Positions 1 to 11,733 of a DNA stretch of 64,000 nucleotides are shown here, piece after piece. Origin of the DNA: Linum tenue (lineage: Eukaryota; Streptophyta; Magnoliopsida; Malpighiales; Linaceae); contig CAMGYJ010000006.1 in assembly GCA_946122785.1 (NCBI GenBank), positions 41,002,066-41,066,065 on the forward strand, read 5' to 3'. A model generated the notes under the pieces. The model searched no databases and was not told where the DNA came from. It saw nothing but the letters and a program-made list of their open reading frames with translations. The stretch's first letter is position 1; each line of letters begins with the position of its first letter. Position numbers and translations under genes: made by a program.

Positions 1-586
1 ACGGATAGAGAAAGGGATTAAACAAGGCAAGGTGGGAAATCAAGAAGTTTCTCTGAGATCAAACCAAAACAAAAAAGAGAGAGTTGTCCATTCAACTCAA
101 GAAGAATCCTCAAAGGGAAGGAGGCGGAATCACTAGCCCCAGAGCAATCAAGTTCATCCAAATGTTACAAGCATAACATCGATTACCCAACAACCAAATT
201 CTAACCCCATATCAACAAACCTGAATTTGCCATTCACAACCTCGCATCAAAATAACCAAAATCAAGACAGTGGCGGGAGATGCAGAAATACCATTCAAAT
301 AGATCACATTCACATTACATATACCGAGCTTTTTCCACAACTAGTCCAAAGTTACTTGATTGCTCCTATGCCATGTAAGCCGATACAACCTCCCTACCCA
401 ATTTGGTATAAGGCAGAGCAACATTGTGACTACCACTCTGGAGTAGCGGGACACTCAACCGAGGATTGTAGGAGATTGAAGATAAAGGTGCAACAGATGG
501 TGAATTTTGGTTGGTTAAAATTTAAAGGAGATCCAAATCATCTCGGCATCAACAACAACCCATTGCTCGATCAAGCAAGTCAGTAG
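1..586 (+). pseudogene. Tat/Ogre-type Ty3/gypsy gag remnant
   Basis: This is the end of a retrotransposon capsid (gag) gene. The longest open piece, 227-586, contains the sequence YTELFPQLVQS, then PPYPIWYKAEQ, then CDYHSGVAGHSTEDC followed by a KVQQMVNFGWLKF-like stretch. That order, with a Cys-His zinc-knuckle variant just before the basic helix, is typical of gag proteins in the Tat/Ogre lineage. Positions 2-138 read in another frame as RIEKGIKQGKVGNQEV, the stretch expected just upstream, so at least one frameshift separates the two parts. No Met or upstream gag lies inside the window, so the gene is cut by the window edge. No protease or RT follows, so the element looks internally deleted. 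I am confident in the family and less so in the exact lineage. Confidence 0.8.
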
Positions 587-3500
587 GCGTACCACAAGAC
601 AATACTCGATTCAAGGATGTTGTTGATCATCATAAGCAAATAATGTCGAGACACTTTAGCATATTCAATAAATTTGCCAACCTTTGTGTTTGTCATAAGG
701 AATAAAAATCGCTCGCATTTTCACATATTTGGAATATTGTGTGACTATTATCAATCTTAATTTTAGGCTTTTGCATCAATGATTCTCCTCTTTTAAATGA
801 TAAGTATCTCTTCCAAACATTTTAAATAAATTTTCTAAAATAGGGACCATAAAATGCATTTCATATTTTCAAGTTAAGCCATGAAATATTCATATTAAGC
901 AACTATAAGCACCCCACTGGTGTCGAGTGATTATAAACACCTAGTCGATGTCGATAATTTGCACACCCAACTAATAAGGAGAGTATAAACACGACATCAG
1001 ACTATTTGCAGAATCTTGTCGCCAACATACCCAACCTTTTGCTATCAACATATTGAAGCAGAAGACCATTCAAATGGTACAACGAAGACACAACATCTCA
1101 AGTTTTGCTTCTTTGGGAAAGGAGTAACCAATCAGCCTAGCGGAAAAGAAAGGGCACTCACATTGTCAACCAACTCTTAACCTTTTCACTTCTCGTGCTA
1201 AAAAACATCGATGTCAGAATGAGGAAAAGCAAAGCATATACAGGGCATAATCAAGTTAAGTAAGTCCAGCACATAAAGGAGAAAAGAGAAAAGAAAAGAA
1301 AAGCAAAGAAAATTGTGGGATTTACAAATTAGATGCCCCTTCATTAGCATTTGAAGTCACAATCATTCACGAGAGATCAAGATGTTTGTAGAACGATATA
1401 AACATAAAAACTCAAGAAATAATTTCCTTGATAAGAAAGTTGTCCTAGCCATAACCATATCATTCAAGGATATCCAATACTCAACATTTTGGGAGAAAGT
1501 AAGAAGTCAAAGCTTCATCACATCAAGACTTCTCGGGTCATCATATGGGAGCATAAACAAGAATCCGACAATGCAAAGACGTTCATAGTCGGGTTCTACA
1601 TTCACAAAGACCTCTTCACTCACCACTTCACCACACCTTTTAAAATCAACATTTATGAACAAGGGGGCAACATAAGATGATCAAGATTCGTCCCTATGGT
1701 CGACATTTTGGAAAACCAAGATTCCCAGAAAAGAAAACCATCATAGGTCCTGATGTACCCCAAAATGACCTACTGCATACACCAACTGGCCCTGAACTTT
1801 GGGGGAAAGCCATTATCCCTTAGTGTGAAACTTTAAACAACTAAGGACGAGAACCTCATTTATCAATCACTTATGTGGAGAAATGCAAATTCCAAAAATA
1901 CGGGGACTTCAATTAGAACTCATATATGGAAAGAGCTTCCTTAAAAAAGTTGAAGATCTATCATGACAAAACCATACAAAAGATCGCCCATTCTCTCTAT
2001 GACCAGCCTCTACCTCGAGCACATTTACCCATAAACATTGTGACCAGAATCTTGATAGTAGCCGAAATGTCGTATACTCGGAGCACCCATAGAAATGTGT
2101 GGAAGTGAAATTGAGCATAAAAGCGATAATGAGAGTGAGGGCTTATGGATATTATCATGGCTTAAATTCTAAAACAAAAACAAAATTTAAACAATGTGAC
2201 ATTAACCACACAAAAATCGTGTTATCACACACTCCCCTCAAGCAAGGCTTTGATTTCTAAAATTATGTTCCCGTTATTTCTTTTTCAAATGTTGTTTGCA
2301 TTCATATTGAGTCAAGATTGGTGAAGTCACACTTTGTTTTGATGAGTGGAAAGCAAGTAGCATATCCTTCGGGCAAAATGACAATACCCGCAAAAGATGG
2401 TAGTTTGAATACTTATGAAGTGGGTCTCCCAACTCTTAAACCCATGGATAATTTCAAACATTTTTAATTACTCACAATTCAAGGTATTCAACCACTAAAG
2501 TCAAATTATCCTTCAGTGACCTGACTAGGAGAAGAAATTCAGTATAGCATGACTACCATACAAGTGCACGATCCAAGACAAGACGTGTGAGATCGTAGAT
2601 TGACCAACTAGATAGCAAGAGTTGGCACTAACAGGACATACCCGAAGTAGAAGTGCCAAATAACATGATATAGCCTAGAGGATGAGGAACCTCAAACCTC
2701 ACAAGTCCAACTACTGAAGTTTCACACCACTTCATGAAAAGATGCCAAGATACCCTAATTCATTGGACCAACAGGTCAAGCAAAATATCCTTCAACGAAG
2801 TATTTTGTTCCTCAAACCTCCCGGAGAAGTCAATCAAGCATGTCTAGAAGACCAACATCATCAAGACAATACCCCGAAATGAAAAATTCCTCTTGCATGA
2901 CATGCTCTCATATAAAGAAGATCAAACTATAAAGCACGTTATCACGAGACCACCATGCTATAAAAGTCTCCTACAAAATCAACCTACAAAGCACGTATCA
3001 TGAATAGGAATATTATGTGGCTAACACATCAACCGCTCACCAGTGTCCAAGGTGGAGAAAGAAGATGACCAACCTTTCATTAATCACCAAAAATGGCAAG
3101 CCCAATACCACAAGAAAATAACACATTCCAAATGAAGAAAGTACCCACACTACTCTAGCACAAGCACAACTGAAAATCAAGTTACTAAAAGGGACTATGA
3201 TATCGTTCTTTGTGGATGATCCATTTAAGAAAGTCCTTGACAAATATATCAAAACCATGATGAGGGGTTATACTATTTCCGAAGCATACCCTTCAAGACA
3301 TCATCATATGAACTAAAACCTTTTTCAAATGCACTTCACACATCATATCACATCATTCATTAAATGACTAGTTTAAAGGATTTCATGGTCAAAGTAAATA
3401 TCAATCAAGCACACCTTTCCAAACAACATATATCTTGTCACGAGATTAAATCATATCATATCATACATCTTACGTTCTTTCATCAATGACCCCCAGACAA

Positions 3501-3588
3501 TCATTACCAAAATACAAAAGATGCATCTCGATTCTATGGATTTTTGGTTTTTAACATATCTTATCAAGCATACAAATCAAGGTCAAGG
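587..3588 (+). other. Non-coding interior of the Tat/Ogre remnant
   Basis: About 3 kb without a convincing open frame. I looked for the protease DTG/DSG, RT YxDD, RNase H and integrase motifs that should follow gag in this lineage and found none in any frame. The stretch lies between the gag fragment and a tandem array next to the 3' LTR, so it is probably the decayed or rearranged interior of the same element. Short open frames here have no recognisable domain. Confidence 0.5.
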
Positions 3589-4262
3589 TGAAAACTCTAC
3601 ATATCCTCAAATATAAAAAGGCTACACTGCGAAGAAAGCTACATTGCAAGGGAAACCAATTAGTATCCACAAGAGGCTACACTGCCAGGGAGCTAATCAG
3701 GACCCATAAGAAGGCTACACTGCCAGGGAAACCAATTAGCACTTACAAGTTGGCCACATTGCAAGAGAACTAATAAGGACCTACTAGACGACTACACTGC
3801 GAAAGAAGGCTACACTGCAAGGGAGATCAATAAGTACTCACAAGGAGGCTACACTGCAAGAGAGCTAATTAGAACCCACTATAAAGCTACATTGCGAGAA
3901 ACTCATTAGCACCCATATCTCGACTACACTGCCAGGGAGCTAATAAGTACCCATTACATGGCTACACTGCGAAGGATGGCTACACTGCGTGAGAAACTAA
4001 TTGGAACCTACATCTCGGCTACACTGATATGGAGGTAATTAGCATCCATGACACGACTACACATTGAAAGATGGCTACACTGCTAAGGATGGCTACACTA
4101 CGAGGGAATCTAGTTGGCACCTACATCTCGGCTACAATGCCAGGAAGCCAATAAGTACACATGACAAGGCTACACTGCATAAGACGCCTACACCACAAAG
4201 GATAACTACACTACGAAGGTACTAGCTAGCACCCTATTTCGGCTACACGAAATTGGAGCTGA
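3589..4262 (+). repeat. Degenerate GGCTACACTGC tandem array
   Basis: About twenty copies of a core close to GGCTACACTGC, spaced irregularly at roughly 20-50 bases. They are joined by linkers such as aagggagctaattagcacc. Copies are imperfect and the array shows higher-order pairs (two cores about 20 bases apart). It sits just upstream of the polypurine tract of the Tat/Ogre element. Tandem arrays near the 3' end of the internal region are known from Tat-lineage elements. Confidence 0.85.
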
Positions 4263-4402
4263 TCAATGAACTATATTTTCATAATACTTAAGGATATTTG
4301 GACAGTACACCAATCTCTAAATAATCACAACTCTATTAGTAAACCGGCCAAAATGGTGTGGTATAATTACTTTGTATACCTCTTAAACACCAAGAGATAG
4401 AC

Positions 4403-4415
4403 AAAGGGGGGCATT
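4403..4415 (+). other. Polypurine tract of Tat/Ogre element
   Basis: The sequence aaaggggggcatt lies immediately 5' of the TGTAGACACC start of the LTR. A purine run at this place primes plus-strand DNA synthesis in LTR retrotransposons and fixes the element's orientation as plus. Confidence 0.8.
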
Positions 4416-5721
4416 TGTAGACACCACTTTTTGTCCGGGTTAAAACATATCTAATTAAAAAGATTTTAGTTTTCGTTTAAGGTTCACAATAGTATATCTT
4501 AAACATTCTTCTAACTAAAGTGTATTCGTGGTGCTTGAGATGAGTCGTGTTTGTTTTACCTCGGTCGGATTATCAATAGCAAATCTCGATTGATATGGAC
4601 AAGTTGATGTTTAAACATTTGGGTTGGATTGCCTTGTTTTAATTTGGTTTAAAAGAATTAAGCAATTGCTCAGCCTCGTTGACATGAGTTGTTTAACATT
4701 GGTAATTATTGAATATATGATGTTGGATTTGGACCTCGATTTGTGAACAATGAAATAGGAAGAGAAAGTCAAATAGAAATTACAACTTATTAACATAAAC
4801 TTCAATTTTTAAATAACGATAATAACTATGATTAGTAAACAATTACACCCTTCATTAAACAAAGATTACAAAAATTATTATGTTTACTAAAACTAATAAA
4901 AAGGAAGGGCCCAAAGCCTAAACTCAAGTCAGTTATGGTGCAAGTCCAAGCCCAAGTCAAGTCCCAGTCAACCTATGTTCAAGGCTGGTCAACCAAGCCC
5001 AAACTACAGTCAACTTGGGCCGAAACCCATGTCAAGCTCGGACCAAGCCCAGTCTCGGCGGAACCAGACTGGTCGAACCAAAGGAAGCCCAACCCATTCA
5101 TTAACCAATAGAATAAATACAACATAACCTACACCCCTATTAACCAATCAAAACCCCCAGCCAATGGCTTCTTCGACCATAAAACAACAGTCTTATTTTT
5201 CCCTCTTGGGGCTCTTCATCTTTATGGGCCCAAGCTTCCTAAACTCGTTTCTTCTTCTCCTCTGATCAACAGACAAGGGAAAAAAACCCTCAATAAAAGC
5301 TCCCATTCCCTCCTCTTAACCGCACAGATAAAATAAACAACAAAAATCTTGGCTTCTCTTGTTCTTCTTCTTCTTCTTCTTCAGCCAAACGAAATTCTGA
5401 AAAAGAAATAGGGGATTCAGTTCTTCTTCTTCCTCTTTTTACCAAGAGTAATCATCTTCTTCTTTTCTTCTTCTCACCAACAAACACTAGAGGGCCGAAG
5501 ACTATTTTCTTATTCTTGATACTTTTCTTCTTACACAGACAACAAACCTCTGCCAAACAGAGGCTTCCTTTTTTTCAGAGCACCCTTCGGTTTCTTTCTT
5601 GCACTTCTTTTCCTTCTAAAAATACAGACAAAAACACATACATAAATACAAACACTTCTTCTCTTACCCACAAACAAAAAAACAGCAAGTTTCTCTCCTC
5701 CCCCTTAAAAATCAATTATTT
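4416..5721 (+). mobile_element. Tat/Ogre 3' LTR, probably truncated
   Basis: Starts with TGTAGACACC after a G-rich polypurine tract, the usual start of Tat/Ogre LTRs. It contains repeats of gtcaagcccaag type near 4930-5060, a possible promoter region (aataaataca near 5113) and long TTC-rich stretches (5350-5480). No clear terminal CA and target duplication is seen; the sequence runs directly into the next element near 5722. The open frame at 5516-5827 crosses that junction and is probably not a gene. The left end is well supported and the right end is an estimate. Confidence 0.65.
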
Positions 5722-7165
5722 AACCCTTTACTCTCGTGCACGATCGAGCTTTAAATTTATAAAGTCGAAGCACACTCTCTATTCAATCATAACTAAGCCA
5801 ACTATAACCAAGCTAAGGTTGTATTAAAGTGGCTCGGTGGGATTCCAAGGGATCCCTAAGTCTATTATTACTTTGCTCCGAACTACTATCGAATCGGGTC
5901 GGAAGTTTGGTGAGGCCTTTGAACTAATTTAACCTACTCTTAAGGCAACATACACAACCAACCAAGTGGTTAGGAGAACACTAGAGATGTGATAGTTGCC
6001 TAGGGTCGAATCCTCCTAGCTATGATTGTCAAGTAGGGTTCAGGGAATGTGGTGAGTGAGCTCTTTTCCATGGGCTTTCGTGGTTATCCACACTCCTCAG
6101 AGTACGCCTCCCCTAACCCTCTCTTTTTCATGGAACCTATCAATGGACACTATCCACCTTCCATGCCGAGGTTTCATCCCGGGTTCTATCTTGGAAGGCT
6201 ACCTGTAACAGGGGTTCGGTCGCCTCGACCACTATAGACCCCCATTCATACATCTAACCTCGATTTGCTTGATGACACATACCCATCTAACTCTATAACT
6301 CCAAACCTAACGTAGAAGCGTAAAGTAGACTAGTAGAGAAGATTAGAGCGACTTACCCAAACACAATCAAAGCAAGAATAACAATAAAATCAACTAGATA
6401 AACACATTCATTCATAAACCCATTCATACACAACCTATAAACTAGGGTTCATCTTCCCTAAACAACCATTAGAGAATCAAGTCATTAGAGAGAAATAAAA
6501 CGCAAACTAGAAGATGGGAATGATAGAATCGAGCTTCTTCTCCTTGCTTCTTGGGTTGACGGGATCTTCAATGAAACTCTCCCAGGGTGTTTCCCTCTCT
6601 AAAACACTCCAAAACCCTAATTTTCTCACTCTAAGGCACCTCTCCCTTTTCTTTCCAATAGCTCCACTATTTATAGGCGCTGGAAATCTTGGGCTAGTTC
6701 GCGGCCTGAAGAGAGAAGATTGCGGCCGCAAACTTTTGTGTCGCGGGTGTGATCTTTTTCCTCAGTCTGGATCAACGTTGCCCGCGAAGAAAGTGGGGAA
6801 ACTCTCTATTCTCCCAACGAAGACTCCTTCCACAGTTCACAGTCAGGATGCTCCACTTTGCGGTCACGACCTCTCGATTTGGCCTGCGATCTTCTAGAAG
6901 ACTTTGTGGTCCAACTTCGCGGTCGGAAACCTGAGCCCTTCATCTGCGATCTTGGCATTGGCATTTTCTTCTCTTTGATTCTACACATTCTTGCTCATTT
7001 CTTCCCCATCTTTGCTCGTAATGTCAAATGCCTCCCAAAACCGTATCATAATGAAAAGAAACAAAATGGGTATGCAGTTGACATTTTATAAGACGAATAA
7101 AGAACAATTAGACACAAAATCTTCCAATAAGTGCATGTTAAATAACACTATTACAGTGTTATCCA
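5722..7165 (-). repeat. Left (3') LTR of element A
   Basis: Matches 12011-12835 plus 15029-15729 over its length. Shared landmarks include cgatcgagctttaaattt, ccctaagtttattattac, ctcccaaggtgtttccc and cactatttatagg. Reading on the minus strand, it starts TGGATAACACTG after the polypurine tract. A TATA-like element (tatttatagg, near 6666-6675 on the plus strand) fits a minus-strand promoter. A GC-rich block at 6690-6960 has many gcgatc/gcggtcgcgaac-like words. Open frames in it are not genes. Confidence 0.8.
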
Positions 7166-7179
7166 ACTCCCCCATACTT
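7166..7179 (-). other. Polypurine tract of element A
   Basis: The plus-strand sequence actcccccatactt is aagtatgggggagt on the minus strand and abuts the left LTR, as expected for a minus-strand element. Confidence 0.65.
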
Positions 7180-7200
7180 AGGTGTTTGCTTGTCCCCAAG

Positions 7201-7875
7201 TTTACATGGGCGCTGGGCCGTGCTTGGGCCGGCACGACATGGGTACGCTTCGGTCCCATTTATTTCGTTTCGTGCTTGGCACGGCCCGTCAGTTTTCGTG
7301 TCGTGCCATGCAAGCCCATTTGTTAACTTTGCTTGGCCCGGCCAAGGCCCAGGCACGGGTCGAATCGTGCCGTGCCTATTCGTGCTCGTGTCATGCTCGT
7401 ATTCGTGTTTAATGAAAAGGAGGAAAACAAAAGAGAGAATGAAAAGGAAGGTGAAAAATGGACGGAGGAAGATAGTATTAACCAATAATGTTTGAGAAAA
7501 GTAACAAATAAAGGGGAAAAGAAAATTGGAAGTACAGCGAGTATGGTTTGGCTTTGTTTAATTCTTTGTCCATTTTTACTTATGTTAGTAATTACGTATA
7601 TATCTTTATGACACTTTTAACAACAACAAATAATTATTTTTCTACTTGTGTTTTGTAATATTTGAACATATAATTCTTTTTATATTTATTTTCTATCAAA
7701 TAAATATTCTTTTCGTACCATGTCCGTGCCCATGAAGTTTAGGCCCGACACGGCCCATAAGTTATTCGTGCTCGTGCCGGGCTTGCCCATTTATTTCGTG
7801 CCCGTGCTCGTGTCGTGCTCTAACCGTGCCGTGCCGTGCTAGCCCGTGGGCGGCACGGCCCGGTGCCCACGTACA
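7201..7875. mobile_element. Non-autonomous hAT element with 8-bp target duplication
   Basis: The 8-bp sequence tccccaag occurs directly on both sides (7193-7200 and 7876-7883). The ends are inverted: TTTACATGGGCGCTGGGC on the left against TGTACGTGGGCACCGGGC on the right, read inward. Removing the insert leaves gcttgtccccaagcaaac, the normal sequence at this place in such elements. Both subterminal regions are dense in gtgcc/ggcac words and the middle is AT-rich. It is 675 bp and has no transposase, so it would need an hAT transposase from elsewhere. Open frames at the ends are by-products of the GC-rich repeats. Confidence 0.85.
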
Positions 7876-7883
7876 TCCCCAAG

Positions 7884-10373
7884 CAAACCTACTCAAACCA
7901 ATGCAGCATGAAAGACAAATTAATGGGGCATACACTCTAGTTCTTTATTTCATAAAGGAGAGTAGACGGAGATGAATGAATGTTACTATCATCCTACTGT
8001 GAATGCACGAACTCTTGGGTGAGGACCATACTCAAACAACAGACAAACACCAAAACTCTTGAAGGTGTTTTTTATTCTTTCTTTCTAAGTAGGAGTTGTC
8101 GTTAATTTGTCTCCCTTTTCTTCGTTCATGCACATTGCACCGAACTTTTGCAAACTCTTTTGCAATAGCATCTCTCCCTCATGACCAAGAGCGGATGAAT
8201 CATAGCCTTCCCTATCAAGGTCACATGTGGGGAAGTTGATGGGCGGATTCATCTTAGCCCGAGCACCACTTCCCAGTATGCATTCCACATTGGGTTGCCA
8301 CACATGTTGGATACAAACGAGAGCTTTGAGGTATCATGAATTGCTAAAAGGTACTTTGGACCTTGGCATACGATTTTGTGAGGAGGAAAGATGCATGGGG
8401 GATGTTAAGTAGTGAAAGATGATCGCGACACAATAAAGCTATCCGATCCCCATGATATCCTCAAAGGGCACTCCTAATCCGTGAGGATTGGTTGCCTCTC
8501 ACGTGAGCCTCATTTCCTAACATTAAGCACAAATTTGCAAAAGTTTCTAGTTCTAACCTAAAAGAGAATCCCGCACACATGTTCTTCCTAAAATAGCATA
8601 TATTATCAACTCACCAAAAGAGGAAGAGGATAGTGAAACCCCTCATATACATGCAGTCTTATCATGCAAGTATCACCTAGTGAGCACAACACACCAACCA
8701 TTCATCAAATCAAAGCAAGTTGAGTAGGGAGATGCAAGGAACCAAGTGTTTGGAACCCACAAATTTGAAATTTTGGGCATAACATTCAAGGTTCCAAAAC
8801 ACACTCATATAAGCCTTTTGACTACAACAACCTATTTAATCAATCAATCACATTCCCACAAGCAATTATAAACGTCTCACATTCATCATTGAGGGAATTG
8901 ACTAATCGAAATGAAAACATATGTGAACTCTTTTAAAACTATGCAATGCATTCTCCCCACACTTGAGAGACACATTGTCCTCAATGTGGGAATTCTAGGT
9001 TAGGATCACAAGAAGTTTACCATTTGGTATGTTGTAGTCAGGGAAGAAAGATGGGGCATAAATGTGTAGGTTCTCTGCGATCAAAAGCATGGAGCACAAA
9101 ACCAGATAAGGAAACAAAAATATAGTCATCAAGATAAAAAGTAGGTGGAAGTGCGTTAAACTGAAACAACATATCTAAGATAGGTAGAAATGTAAAATTA
9201 AAGACATCGAAAACTAACATCCGAAACAAAGGAGAAAGTACCCAAAATAAAAGCGTCAATAGTTCAAGCTAAGAAAGGAAAAGATAGAGAATGGATTTAC
9301 GATGCCATGGATCACTCACTGCCTAGTCCTCGTCCTCGTCTGTCTCGAACTCTTCTTCCCCACTAGCGTAACTGAACCACGGTGGTGAAAGAGTGCGCAC
9401 ATAGATGTGGGTGACTTTAGTTGGGTCTAGATCGTGCAGTAAAATTATGCTCAAGAACCAGTTACGAAACTATAGTTAAAGATGCTCAAGCCTAACCCAG
9501 TATTCAGATAACAACATTCAAGATAAGAATCAAGTATGGAATCAAGGAGTTTCAAAAAAGGGGTGTTGTTCAGGCAAATTATCGAGCACTTGGAGGGCAA
9601 AATTTTCAAAATTCAAATCTTTAAATCACAAGCATATACCCACCAAGGCCTTCGAATCCACACACCAAATCCACAACAAGCATACATTGATTCTCATTCA
9701 CCAAGCATTCCAAGGAACAACCTCATTTCCCCAAAATTGGAGCAAGAACTCAAGTTCTTCCTCTTTTCTAATTCGGCACCCAAAAGATGAAAAAACATAA
9801 GGAACGGGGCGAATTCTTACCTTGAGCTACTTGCAAACATGTTTAGAAGCTCAAAACTCGAACTAGATGAAGAAGAAATGAAGAAATCGAAGTTGGGAGA
9901 TGAAAATTCGAGTCTCCCGTCTCCAAACTCGAGTTCTAGGTAAGGAAAATGGAGAGAATTGGGGAAAAATATGTTTTTGGCCCAAGTAGCGCCCGCGATT
10001 GTACTTTTATGGATGCATTCAAGATGGCAGGCTAGGGGCGATCCCGACCGCGATCTTTATGGCATAGGCCGCGATCCTTTAGCGACACGTGGAAGTTCGC
10101 AGGATAAAAGGAGGAGATCGTGGTCGTGAAGAACTGCACTAGGCCTGCAATCTTTGGTGTGCCTAGGAAAAATCTAGAGCACATTTTTCTAACTTACTAG
10201 TTATGGCTTGAGGAATGGGCACTAAGGCTAAATGGGAGTGAAGATAATCAATCCTAGCATTGGACTATTGATTTGAAAGAAGTAAAACAAATAAATAAAC
10301 ATCTAATTAACTTCATTATAAATCTAAACTAAACATAAGAGTTACAGAAAGAATAAAGATATGCAAACTGATG
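7884..10373 (-). other. Non-coding interior of element A
   Basis: No recognisable gene apart from a short acidic ORF tail at 9323-9472. Stretches near 8420-8530 resemble the non-coding interior of the other Athila piece (41200-41310), with tccgatccccatg and ttgcctctcac words. A GC-rich block at 9985-10170 with repeated gcgatc words looks like the GC-rich part of the element's own LTR. A minus-strand ATG at 9839-9841 is followed after seven codons by a gtaagaa donor-like sequence, but I could not connect it to a convincing exon. Confidence 0.4.
9323..9472 (-). pseudogene. Acidic ORF tail of unknown protein
   Basis: Reading on the minus strand, an open segment of about 49 codons with no start ends in an acidic tail, GEEEFETDEDED then stop, preceded by PTKVTHIYVRTLSPPW. 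It lies in the interior of element A. I do not recognise the protein. The acidic end looks like a real C terminus rather than random sequence, but no start or domain can be shown. Confidence 0.3.
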
Positions 10374-10390
10374 TTGGGGTGCCTCCCAAC
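10374..10390 (-). promoter_or_regulatory. Conserved GGGAGGC stem after the gag-like ORF
   Basis: On the minus strand this reads gttgggaggcaccccaa, a short imperfect hairpin (TTGGG against CCCAA). The same motif occurs after the coding part of the other two Athila-like relics (42082-42097 and 17168-17184). Its role is unknown. Confidence 0.45.
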
Positions 10391-10441
10391 TAGTGTGACT
10401 TTTAGGTCGTTTCACCGGACCTTTGTCTTCAAGTATTCAGT

Positions 10442-11733
10442 CTAGATAAAGACCTCTTTGAAGTTGAGATTTTCATCGGTCAAGTGGGGTCTCAAGTCTT
10501 GATCGTTCTTCCAATCATTCGGTGAAGGCTCTTGTAGACGTAGTTTCTTGAGACACCTATAATGAAACCCCTCTTCAAATTTTCTTCGTTTCTCTTTGCC
10601 TTGAACCAAATCAATCATTCTTGAAGGGTCATCACCAAATCCACCAAAAGGGATTGATGATACCTCGGCCTCGTCTTGGAAAAGAGAGCCTGCAAAAGGG
10701 TGCTTCCCTGAAAGTGCATCAAGGTCCACTGAAAAGTTTGAGTAGTACACGTAACTTGTGGAAACTTGATCCACTTCGACCTTGTCCATTGTTCATACTC
10801 CACTTGTGTCTTCAAACTCCTCTCCTTCTTGCGAAGTGTGTTCCCCATGTTGAGTATCAAGCTCTTCCTCTTCTTTACTTTCTTCCTACTTCATGTCAAC
10901 CCCATCAATGCTCCCATTTTAAGTTTCTTCTTCTTGATGATTAGGAGCAACGATGATTTTACAAGCAAGTTCTTCAATAAATGGATCTTCGTTTTCCTCT
11001 TTCTCATCCGTCGTGGAGACCTCGTCCTCTTCTTCTGCCTCCTCTTCATCTTCATCGTTAGCATCGCGGAGGCGGAATTGAGAGAGTCTTGAACGAATTT
11101 GTATAAGATCTCTCATCTTTGTTTCCAACCTCTCGTCCAATTCTCGTTGCTTATTAATGATGCTTTGAAAAGCAGGACTGGGCCTTCCTATTCTCTCGTC
11201 TTATTTTTTTATGAAGACCTTTCATCCAATTCTCTTTGCTCATTGAGGAAGTTTTGAAAAGCAGGACTGGGCCTTCCTATGATGGAAGATGTCCTTATGG
11301 TCTCCACCCTTGCCTCTTCGACCTTCTTCTCCTCTTTGACGAGTAAGGATAGATTGTGAGCAAGTTGTGCACAAACTCGCCCGACAATCTCTCCTAGTCT
11401 CTCCGGTTTTCGGAGGATCTCCTTCCATGTCTTTAAAAGGGATGAGTCGGTAGGTGTTGTGTTTGAGGATTCAACATAAGAGCTCACTTTGGTATCCCGG
11501 ACAAACCACTCCACCAAAAGCTCCAATTGACTTTTTGGCTCGAATTGTGGAAGGAATTCTTCCTGATATGATGGCGAAGCTTGATAATCGGGAAAGTACT
11601 CTTGATGATCATAGAAAGGGGTTGGTTCTTCACACTCGGATCCTTGGTTAGAACCACTACTAGAAGCTTCCAGATAACAACAATTCGGCCTTCGGTGATC
11701 TCCCCAGTCCTCGTCCCAGCCATAAGGATCCAT
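10442..11733 (-). pseudogene. Gag-like ORF of element A, broken into three frames
   Basis: Three minus-strand open stretches follow each other. The first, 11733 to 11209, starts MDPYGWDEDWGD; an upstream Met at 11829 would add a hydrophobic leader that looks like non-coding sequence. The second (11140-10919) is very acidic (DEDEEEAEEEDE), and the third (10789-10442) ends near LTDENLNFKEV. The stretch is Glu/Asp-rich with a likely coiled coil (EEKKVEEARVETI) and has no zinc knuckle. The final LTDENLNF motif recurs in the plus-strand relic at 17.1 kb, which supports an element-borne protein. Stops and frameshifts at 11206 and about 10900-10800 break it. Gag-like is an inference from position next to the PBS. 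Confidence 0.55.
11131..11280 (-). repeat. 90-bp tandem duplication in the gag-like ORF
   Basis: Positions 11131-11190 and 11221-11280 are near copies, sharing gaaaagcaggactgggcc and tccaattctc. The offset is 90 bases, an exact multiple of three, so the duplication itself would keep the frame. Later changes added a stop between the copies. Confidence 0.75.

Noticed and set aside
1909..2118. Opposing 60-70 codon ORFs
   Set aside because: No domain or composition signal; typical chance frames in decayed sequence.
5516..5827. 103-codon plus-strand ORF
   Set aside because: It crosses the junction between the Tat/Ogre LTR and the Athila-like LTR, and is T/C-rich leader sequence.
7159..7495. Four overlapping ORFs of 76-111 codons
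   Set aside because: They run through the GC-rich subterminal repeats of an hAT element; low-complexity GC sequence lacks stops.
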